Origin: Bacteroidota bacterium
GTDB lineage: Bacteria; Bacteroidota; Bacteroidia; Bacteroidales; Prolixibacteraceae
Assembly (NCBI GenBank): GCA_023488865.1
Contig: JAMDDG010000263.1
Span: 1-12,387 of the forward strand
Direction of reading: 5' to 3'
DNA: 12,387 nt
The translations under genes and the position numbers were made by a program. This document shows positions 1-8,300 of this stretch, in pieces. Below the pieces are notes generated by a model. It made no database searches. It was not told where the DNA came from and saw nothing but the letters and a program-made list of their open reading frames with translations. Numbering within the stretch: the first letter of the stretch is position 1; every line of letters starts with the position of its first letter.

Positions 1-236
1 CTACCGGGGCTCAACAACAATTTGACGAAAGTAAAAAGGCTTATTTCACCAGCGTAGCTAATATGAAATTGAAAAATCCGCTTTTGGTGGGTTTTGGTAT
101 CAGCAACAAGAGTACCCTGGAAGCTGCCTCAGCCCATACCAGCGGGGCTATCATCGGGAGCAAATTTATCCAGATGCTGGGCGAATGTGCTACGCCGGAT
201 GAGGCGGTTAAGGCGTTGTTGAATTCGCTGAAATAA
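1..236 (+). CDS. trpA: Tryptophan synthase alpha chain, C-terminal fragment
   Basis: This is the last 77 codons of a gene cut by the window edge; the reading frame begins at base 3 and stops with TAA at 234-236. The translation contains the segment LLVGFGISNKSTLEAA and, about twenty residues on, SGAIIGSKFIQML. In TrpA these glycine-rich stretches (GFGIS and the G-S pair) sit at the C-terminal end of the TIM barrel and bind the phosphate of indole-3-glycerol phosphate. The enzyme is cytoplasmic, cleaves that substrate to indole and glyceraldehyde 3-phosphate, and passes indole to TrpB in the last step of tryptophan synthesis. The remaining tail, ending in ALLNSLK, has the length normal for the family, so the 3' end looks intact. 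The upstream trp genes are outside the window. It appears unrelated in function to the surface-protein cluster downstream. Confidence 0.93.
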   Translation, partial: TGAQQQFDESKKAYFTSVANMKLKNPLLVGFGISNKSTLEAASAHTSGAIIGSKFIQMLGECATPDEAVKALLNSLK

Positions 237-265
237 AATTAAGAATGGAGATTTGGACAGGCACT

Positions 266-295
266 TGTAGAGACGTTGCATGCAACGTCTCTACA
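266..295. repeat. Perfect 30-bp palindrome, dispersed-repeat type
   Basis: The half-site TGTAGAGACGTTGCA is followed directly by its exact reverse complement, giving 15+15 bp with no mismatch and no spacer. As RNA it would form a stem of about 13 bp with a four-base loop. I recall this GTAGAGACGTTGCA palindrome as a frequent dispersed intergenic element in Bacteroidota and cyanobacterial genomes (REP- or MITE-like); that is memory, not a search. It lies 29 bp after the trpA stop and could act as a strand-neutral transcription barrier, but the nearest T run (306-310) is 10 bp away, so it is not a canonical intrinsic terminator. Confidence 0.85.
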
Positions 296-428
296 CACCC
301 GTGGGTTTTTATTGGGTTGAAATTGTCATAAAAATGTTTGTTTTTATCGCAAAAGCCAATAAAATAGGGCTATTGAGAATTTCTTAACTATATGGGAATA
401 AAACATATACAATTCTCATAAATTTTAT

Positions 429-442
429 TACATTTACCTTTC
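429..442 (+). promoter_or_regulatory. Weak Bacteroidota-type -7 element candidates upstream of the barrel gene
   Basis: Two overlapping octamers, TACATTTA (429-436) and TACCTTTC (435-442), each match the Bacteroidota -7 consensus TAnnTTTG except at the last base. They lie in an A/T-rich stretch. No clear TTTG element is visible at the expected -33 position, which weakens the call. If used, they would give a leader of roughly 110-120 nt that contains the inverted repeats further downstream. Confidence 0.25.
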
Positions 443-507
443 AAACAAAAATAACTAAAAAACTAAACTTCCTGGGTGTCCCAATCATAATGTAATCCGG
501 TTGGAAC

Positions 508-534
508 AGGAGCCCGATGGTTGCTCTTTTTTTT
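508..534 (+). terminator. Hairpin plus T8 in the leader of the barrel gene (attenuator-like)
   Basis: AGGAGC (508-513) can pair with GCTCTT (523-528), including one G-U pair, around a nine-base loop. The uninterrupted T run spans 527-534. This is the shape of a weak intrinsic terminator on the plus strand. It cannot end trpA transcription efficiently by itself because it lies 270 bp past the trpA stop, and it sits only 30 bp before the next start codon. It may be a back-up terminator for upstream transcription or a conditional terminator in the leader of the downstream genes. The short stem keeps confidence moderate. Confidence 0.4.
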
Positions 535-540
535 GAAGCT

Positions 541-553
541 TGTCAATTTGACA
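541..553. repeat. 13-bp palindrome just before the barrel gene start
   Basis: TGTCAA and TTGACA are perfect inverted repeats around one central T. The element ends 11 bp before the ATG at 565, where a ribosome or a regulator would bind. It may be an operator-like site or an RNA hairpin affecting initiation. At six base pairs per arm in A/T-rich DNA, chance is a real alternative. Confidence 0.35.
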
Positions 554-564
554 CCTGATATTCA

Positions 565-2310
565 ATGAAAAACAGAAAGCCGGCATCTCTCCTTTTCGTC
601 ATCCTTTTGCTGTTGGCCCCCTTTCTACTGATGGGGCAGGATTTAACAACGATCAAGGGGAAAAAACCATTTAAAATTACAGGCGGTTATGGCATTAACT
701 TCAGCAGTACCGCCACCAACGACAGCAACAGGGTTCCTATGCCTTCCTATTGGGCTGCCAACCTGAATCTGAATTTTAGTTTTTATGGACTGGAAATTCC
801 GGTTTCGGCCATTTTTACCAATGGCAAAGTCTCCCTAAACCACGCCTTCAACCAGTTCGGCATCAGTCCAAGGTGGAAATGGATCACCCTGCACGCCGGT
901 TACCGACAGTACAACTACTCGTCTTTCACCGTTTCCGGTCAGACCCTTTTCGGCGGGGGCATCGATTTGACACCCGGCAAGTTTCGCTTCGGCTTCATTG
1001 CCGGAAGGCTGCGAAAAGCCATTGAAGCCGACTCTTCAAAGATCTACTCCCAGAATATCCCGGGTTCCTATCCCCTCAACGTATCCACCGTTAACGGGAC
1101 CAATTACTATTCGCCACAGGCATCCTACTCCAGGTTGGGCTGGGGCGCCCGAATAGGTTACGGCACAGCCACTAACTTTGTCGATCTGATTTTCTTCCGG
1201 GGTTACGACCGCTCCTCCTCCCTCAACGAAAAAACAGGCGCCCTGGCGATCTTCCCGGAAGAGAACGTGGTTTTGGGGATCAACATCTTCCAGAAATTCC
1301 TAAAGCACTTTACCATGGGTGTTAACGGTGCCGCAAGCATTTATACCTATGACTCCAATGCCGAACCGGTTGACCAGGATATACCCCTCGTCAGTCTGAT
1401 CAACAAGATTATTACCATCCGCTCATCTACACAGGCGCAGTGGGCCGGGGAGGCCAACTTCAACATCAACTACCCGAATTTTAACCTGCTCACCTCTTTT
1501 AAACGGGCCGAACCCAACTTCCGGAGCATGGGCATCAACTCCTACCTGACCGACCTGAACCTGATCACCGTTCAGCCTTCGTGGAATATGTTCAAACAAA
1601 AAGTCAGGTTTTCCAATGTATTTCAACACCAGACGGACAACCTGAACAAATACAAACTATTGACTACCAAGCGTTTTTTGGCTAACTCCTCCATCTCGTT
1701 CAGCCTCACCAACAACTTTGGCTTCGACCTCAACTACAACAACAACTCCATCGAGCAGGTAAAGGTGAAAGCAATAGTGCCCGACTCTATCCAGGCATCC
1801 CAAAAAAGCAACGCCTTCACCATCTCTCCACGCTATTTTTTCACCAACCAAAATTTTTCAAACGTTGCCTCTTTGGTCTGTAGTTATACCGATCTCAAAA
1901 ACCAACAAATGAACGGTGTTGCCAACAACATTCAAAACCTCTATGCCACTATCAACAATACCTTTGTTCTTTTCAAGATAGGACTCAACATCAACGCTGG
2001 TCTCAACTTCAACAATACGGAAACCTCCATGAATAAGCTTCAGAGTTACGGTTTCATTGCCGGACTGACCAAGGCATTCCTGTCGAACAAACTCTCCCTT
2101 TCGAACAATAACATCCTTTTGTGGAACAAATTAGACGGAAAGGGCAATGGCAAAACCTTCTCCATCGATCTGAACAGTGGCTATCAGTTTTTATCCGGTC
2201 ACTCAATCAGTGCAGGGTTCAACTATCTCTATTCCCCGGCCAACGGCATCTACAACCTTCACGATTTCCAACAAACCAGGATTTTGCTCTCCTATCAGTA
2301 CCATTTTTAA
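565..2310 (+). CDS. Outer-membrane beta-barrel protein of a Bacteroidota surface cluster
   Basis: The 581-residue product starts with a Sec signal peptide: basic MKNRK, a hydrophobic core (residues 9-23) and likely cleavage near LLMG|QD (24/25). The mature chain is made of alternating polar/hydrophobic strands rich in Asn, Ser, Tyr and Phe with no long helix, and ends LLSYQYHF, the terminal-Phe signal expected for Bam-dependent insertion in the outer membrane. Residues about 95-150 carry a strongly patterned segment (SPRWKWITLHAGYRQY, then FGGGIDLTPGKFRFGF and AGRLRKAIE) that I recall from uncharacterised Bacteroidota barrels. There is no TonB plug or catalytic motif. The start at 565 is the one that gives a proper signal peptide. 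The gene is followed after 11 bp by the giant secreted-protein gene, so the barrel probably anchors, assembles or exports that partner. Function is inferred from this context only; a stand-alone porin is the alternative. Confidence 0.82.
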   Translation: MKNRKPASLLFVILLLLAPFLLMGQDLTTIKGKKPFKITGGYGINFSSTATNDSNRVPMPSYWAANLNLNFSFYGLEIPVSAIFTNGKVSLNHAFNQFGISPRWKWITLHAGYRQYNYSSFTVSGQTLFGGGIDLTPGKFRFGFIAGRLRKAIEADSSKIYSQNIPGSYPLNVSTVNGTNYYSPQASYSRLGWGARIGYGTATNFVDLIFFRGYDRSSSLNEKTGALAIFPEENVVLGINIFQKFLKHFTMGVNGAASIYTYDSNAEPVDQDIPLVSLINKIITIRSSTQAQWAGEANFNINYPNFNLLTSFKRAEPNFRSMGINSYLTDLNLITVQPSWNMFKQKVRFSNVFQHQTDNLNKYKLLTTKRFLANSSISFSLTNNFGFDLNYNNNSIEQVKVKAIVPDSIQASQKSNAFTISPRYFFTNQNFSNVASLVCSYTDLKNQQMNGVANNIQNLYATINNTFVLFKIGLNINAGLNFNNTETSMNKLQSYGFIAGLTKAFLSNKLSLSNNNILLWNKLDGKGNGKTFSIDLNSGYQFLSGHSISAGFNYLYSPANGIYNLHDFQQTRILLSYQYHF

Positions 2311-2321
2311 TTGCTTCAGCC

Positions 2322-5300
2322 ATGAAAAAGCAACGCCTCCTGACAAAATATTTTCTCACCCTCTTTCTGACGGCGATCGCCTCCCTCGCTTTTGCTCAAC
2401 AGGTGACGGTAAACCTCAACATTATACCGCCCTACTCCCCCTATTACCGTGATTACACCTCCGGCACGAGCAACAAAGTACTGGTAACGCTTTTGTACTC
2501 CAACGCCGTGAGTGGCGATCCCATCCAGATTTTCTTATCAGGATCCATCCGCAAGGACGACAACAGCATCTTGCTGGCATTGAAGGAGGGCTACCGACCG
2601 GGAATGCCCATCACGCTGGTACCCAACGTTCCCCAGACGCTAACAGGCGCCCAACTCCGCAATATGTTTGGCAATGGCACCACCAACGATTTGATTGTTA
2701 ATGGAATAACCACACAGGAAATCATAACAAACCAGGCATTGCCGGAAGGTGGTTATCAATTTTGTGCCAAAGCAATGGATTACAGCAAAGGAACACCACT
2801 TGGTGAGAGTTGCCGATCCATGTTTATTGCCCACGGCGAACCGCCACAGATCGTGACACCGCTGAACAATGGCTTTGAAATAGCAAAGACACCCCAATTT
2901 GTGATGATTCGATGGACGCCGGTAACACCCTTCATCCAGGGACTTACCTACCGTCTTCGGGTGGTTAAACTCCCCGAAGGGGTGAGCGCCATCGATGCTA
3001 TCACCTACTCTACCCAGGTAGTTCTCGAAAAGTCGAACATCCAGGCTACTGAATTTCCACTCGACCTAAGCAGTGGCATACAGTTAGATACCGGAGCCGT
3101 TTATGTGGTTCAGGTCACTGGCGTGACCCAATATGCCTACATCAAGAATTTTGGGAAAAGCGAACCTGTCCTTTTCAGATACCGGGGTGATCCACTCGCC
3201 CAAAAAATATCGCCACTTTCCGGTGAATTTGGGTTTTTGAATCCCGCATACAGAGGTAAAAACAAACCTGACACCCTGAAGGTAAACAGCGAAAATGACC
3301 TGTTGATCAACTGGTGCTGGAAGAAAAAATTGACCGACAACACCACGATCGTGGATGACTCGGCAGCCATCAAATCGATGAATATCCAGCAATATGTCCT
3401 AAAAATCGATCGTAAAAATGTCGCAGCCAAGAATGCTGCCACTCAGCAAAATTTCGCCTTCACCAGCGTATTCGTAAAAAAGCCGGGTACCGATTCCATC
3501 AGCAATTATCTGATGCTGAAGGAGGCGGATGCACTGCAAGCTGGTTTCGCCGACGGAGATACCTACAGCGCCTCCATGCAAGTTTATGGACTCAACAATC
3601 AACTGCTGCTAACTGCCCTTAGTCCTGAATTTGTTTACAAAACAACTGCAAACGAGACCGCTTCGGTAGGGGTACCCGTGCAAGCCGTTGTCAACTACTC
3701 CTTCCAGAATTTTCCTGACATCTACCCAGTAAAAAACACAGGGATTACGCTTGAAGCGTTCAAGCTTCAGCCTGGGAACTCCGGTCAAGCCGGAACTACA
3801 GGCGACAATTTACTGAAAAGTTTACCTACAGAGATCATTGGAGGCCGGAATTTTGCCAGGATCGCCTCCACGGTAGTTACGACCGATACACTTGGGAAGG
3901 TACAGACGGAAATAAAGGTACCCTCACTGTATTTCGACCACGATTCAATCCTGTACCGGCTAAAAATCAGCAATCAATATTATATAGATAAGGACTTTAG
4001 GACAATCACCTTACCTGTCAGCAAGAAAGACAGCACCCTTAATTTTGGTCAGCTGATGGCCAAAACCTACGCCTATCAGCTAAAATTAAAGGTCACCAAA
4101 CAATTTACAACCTACCGGCTGGTCAAGAACGAGAATGGGCTTACAGTAGAATTAGCCAAGGGAGATCCATTGTTTCAGTCATCCAGCAATAGCACCAACG
4201 ACAAGACACAATCCTACAGTTACTCAATAGAACAGTCTACAAAAGCCGAGGGAATCCCTGTCGTTCTCTACCGTGAAAACAAACCAGCCACGGTTCCCCC
4301 TTTCGAGGGAGAGATTACTAAAAATTCCCTCTCTAACACCAATAAGCTGACAGGAATCACGGTAGTGTCGCTCGGTATGACCCAAACAGAAAAAGACAGC
4401 ACCTACGTGGTATTTGACAAACTATTGGCCACCAACTTCCAGGGGGAAGAGTACAAGATACTGGCCATCAAGAATCTGGATGAATTGTTGGCACCTGTAA
4501 ATCAAGGAAAATCCGGCACTCCTAATCTTTTCGCCAAACAATATGTTTCACAGATCAACGCCGGTGGCATGACACCGCAGATTAGCCAAAGCCTGGCTAA
4601 TGTCATTCAAAACCTATCCGGCAACGGACCAACCACCACTTTTATCGACTCCGCGGGTTTTGTCGCTGAAAAGATGGTCTTCAAGTTGCCATTGCCCGCC
4701 GGGAATGAGGGACCTGAGGCCTATTACCGGCACGTCAAAGCCAACTACAACATCATCTCCTGCAAACCCCCAACCTCCGTATTCAGAGGAAAGTTATTCT
4801 ACACCTGGAGCTCGGATGCCAACGGCATCAGGCGTCCGTTGGCCAATACACACTTCCGGGTGATGGTCGATTATGTGGATGGAAAAAATAAATCCATCGG
4901 CGCGGTCACCAACACGATGCCGGGTGGATTAGTGCCCGGACATTGGGAATACACCTCCTTTCAGCCAGCTAACTCAGATGAGGTTATTCCGTTAGTCGAC
5001 CAGTATGCCACCATGGCCGAAGGCACTACCGACGGAGATGGAAACTTTACCATCGAAGTGGTCAACTTCAACAAAAAGGGAGATCTTGGAGCCGGAAGTG
5101 TCATCAATTCTGAGGGCCATACCAAACCTCCGATCACCGGGCAAAGCCTGGAAGACAAACTTAAAAATTTCGGGCAGGAGAGTGTAAACCCATGGGATCA
5201 GTCAGGCCAGTTCGGCGATCAATTCGGCCAATTGGGGAATCAACAGAATGTGGGCCATCAGGGATCTTTGAACAACAATTTCAATGTTGGTTTCAATGCC

Positions 5301-8300
5301 GGTAGTTTCTCCTTCGAGGTGGGGGGCATAAATAACAAGGGCGGACTGCAAAACGGAGGAAATGCCGGGATGAACATGAATTTTGCCCCGGTATATCCCT
5401 TTGGACCCGCACCTTTTGACGCTTCAGCGATGGATGACAGCAAGCAGACTTCCACTGTCTATAGCCAGTTCAAACGGATTTACCGCATCGTGATCGACGG
5501 AGAGAGCGCCCCCTATTATTACCCCTCCAAGGAGGTCGTCGAGATTCAGCCCTTCCAAAATCAAACGACACCCTACAACATAACCCATTTTGTCAGGGAA
5601 TTCAGGCTGATTGCCAAAACCTGCGAATTGAAAACCAGCAAGGATACCATTCCGCTCTCTGAGATGCAGGTCATGCTCTTCCGCGATGAGTCTACCAAGC
5701 CCAAAAATCTCCCGCAAGGGGAAGGTGACGGCAAATACACCCACAAGGAGTTGATCAACCCTGAATATAGTAATAAAAGTGGAATTGACAATCAGACCGA
5801 TCTCAACCCTGCCAACATCTACAGTCAGAAATTCGAGCAACTCTGGCCAACCTCTCCAACGGACAATCAAAGCACTGTCAAACTTGGGGCCTTGTTGCAA
5901 GCGCAGTACCAGGACTATTTTGTGCAATCGTCGAGCTATGTAAACACCGGAACCAAAACGTACAAATCTACTATCGTGGAAGTTCCCAAAATCAACGACA
6001 CCAATGTCGATTGGACCAGCCCCGTAATACCGGATGTAAATTTAAAAATTGTACTCGAACCACTGATCAGCAGGGCTTTGGTTCATGTAAAAGACAGTGC
6101 ATCGGGTAAAAACCTTACAACGGGCAATGCGACGAGAATCCTTATTTCAAACAATAAATTGAACTTCATCGGCAACTATGTGCTGGGCACCTACAAATCT
6201 AAGGATGTCGACAAATATGGCTATGCCGAACTTCTGGCCAGTGATCAGCCGCTAAAAAGTTACGTCGGTCCATCAAATACCAACATTCCGGTCAATATCT
6301 ATTTCTACGCGAAAGCCAATGGTTATAACTATTCTACACAACCCTACATGGTACCATTCGTCTATAAGGGGAAACAGGCAACACCGGTGCTTGCACTTAT
6401 CCCTTCAGCCCGTATCACAGGCAAGGTATCTACTCCTGACGCAAACACCAGAAGCTTTACGAAACCCCCGGTTGAGGCTTATCTGCAAGTGGATACCGGC
6501 AAGATCTATGAGACTGACAAAATGGGTAAATTCGATATTCCTATTGCACCTGTGGCTGGCAGTAAACTGAAAATTACCCCCAAGGACGTGGCCTATTTCG
6601 ATACGCTCTATGTGCTGGTGGCCGCGGACCAGAACAAACAACTCATCGATCTGAAAAACATCGATGTTTTCAGGCGTAAACACCGGCTTGAGTTCAACGT
6701 CTTCAGAAAGATGCCGGCAGGCTACAACGCCGGCAAAACTCGTGTGAAAGATGCCAAAATTCAGCTGGGCGAGTCCGTGAAAACAACCGACGAATTCGGA
6801 AAGGCCCGATTCAACTTTGAAAATGTCTCTGTCAACAACTACACCTTCGTTATCAAGGGACCCGACGGACAAGGCTACATCCCCAAAACCCTTAATCTAA
6901 AAAGTGTAGAAAGCAAAGAGTACAAAATGGTCAATGTTGAGCTCGAAAAAGGCAGCGAGGTCACTGGTATGGTCAAACTGGACGGTCAACCGGTGAAACA
7001 TGCCCGTGTCTATCTTGAAGTTGCCAATACCGGGACTCAAACAAACTACCAAAACTATGAGTATGCTGGTCCGAATCAATCCTCACAATCGAATGGTCCG
7101 TCGCTAAACCCAAATACTCAGTATAATGTCAATAACCAGAAGCCCCCTGCCAATGGAAACGTATATCAGGTCAACCAGACAGCCCTCGGGATTAATGCCT
7201 CAACTGGCAGTATTACGGCGGATGCCAATCTGGTGGAGGCTTATACCGATGCTCTGGGAAAATACAAGTTGCAGGGGATTCCTGTCAACAATCAAAAGGT
7301 CAATCTGCTCGCCACACTCGACACCACTTTCACCGTATCCGGCGATCAGCAGCAAGTGAATATTCAAAATGGAACTGGCACATCCAACTTGGAACTTAAA
7401 TCATTTGGCCAGGCGATGGTCAACAAGTTGTATGGCTTTCCGTTGACGGTAGAGAAGCTGACCCCGGTCAACGAGAATCAGATCAAAGTAACAGGATTGG
7501 TTCACTGGACAGAGGCCATCAGTGATTTCGGGCTGGAAGAGGTCAACAAAGTTCTTCGGGTGGAGGATGTGCTTTTTGACCTGGTGACAAAAAACAACGC
7601 CACCACAGCCGTAGCTCACGACGGATCGGTCAAAATCAGCAGCGTCACCAACCTCAAACTTTCTTACATCGACAAATACAATGTAAAATTGACCGCCCTC
7701 AGCGCTACTCCGGGCCAGGGGTTCAACACAAGCCCTTTGTCAATTACGAAAGTGGATGATTACGGAAAAATCAGCGGCAGGATGCAGATCGTCGACAACT
7801 CTTTCAACTACCCCAGCAGCTATTTGAGTTTTACCGGGAGTGAATTTTACCTGGCAAAGCTTAGAACTGACTCGACAATCAACAACAATGTCAGCGTGGC
7901 AACAAGTGCGCTCACCGAAACAGAATCAAACAACAGCGCCTACAGCAAACCTCAAGCCTACCGGGAGCAGGTCAACAGCAGAATCAACAACTACAGGCAG
8001 GCTGCGAAGCCTGTCTATTACCTCTGTGACAAAAACGGGGATTCTATCCGCTTCAAGCTGATCAATTTTGTTGCCAAAGCCTATCCCGGCCGGAGTTACA
8101 TCGACCAGACAGGAAAGATCCACTTGAACACGCTACTTTCGTGCAAAATACCCAATGCCCAGCCCGAGAACTTCTCAATCCGGATTCCCGATATGGTGCT
8201 GGACGATAACAAGGTCTATCCTGCTTCCGGCTCACAACCGATCATTTTGTCGCTCGAAAAATGGACATTGGAGGCAAAAAACTGGAATTTCAGCACCACC

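Larger units (their letters stand above)
237..564. other. 328-bp intergenic region between trpA and the surface cluster
   Basis: No convincing gene is present. From left to right it holds a perfect 30-bp palindrome (266-295), a strongly A/T-rich stretch (about 320-470) where a promoter for the downstream genes is expected, a small TGGG/CCCA inverted repeat (473-483), a hairpin followed by eight T (508-534) and a 13-bp palindrome (541-553) ending 11 bp before the next start codon. The concentration of inverted repeats in the last 100 bp suggests a structured 5' leader on the transcript of the barrel gene. I do not recognise a known riboswitch class in it. Confidence 0.7.

Noticed and set aside
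297..310. ACCCGTGGGT followed by T5 as a terminator for trpA
   Set aside because: The loop would be only two bases, leaving at best a three-base-pair stem, too weak for an intrinsic terminator.
450..470. Run resembling the AAAAAACTAA tail of preQ1-I riboswitches
   Set aside because: The preceding stem-loop with its C-rich loop is absent, and the downstream gene has no link to queuosine.
2121..2321. In-frame upstream ATG that would lengthen the giant protein by 67 residues
   Set aside because: The extension lies inside the barrel gene in another frame and has no signal peptide, whereas ATG 2322 gives a clean one and an 11-bp gap.
5424..5927. Antisense open frame of 167 codons within the giant gene
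   Set aside because: It is opposite a well-supported coding frame, and its composition reads as a shadow of that frame. No signal or motif supports it.
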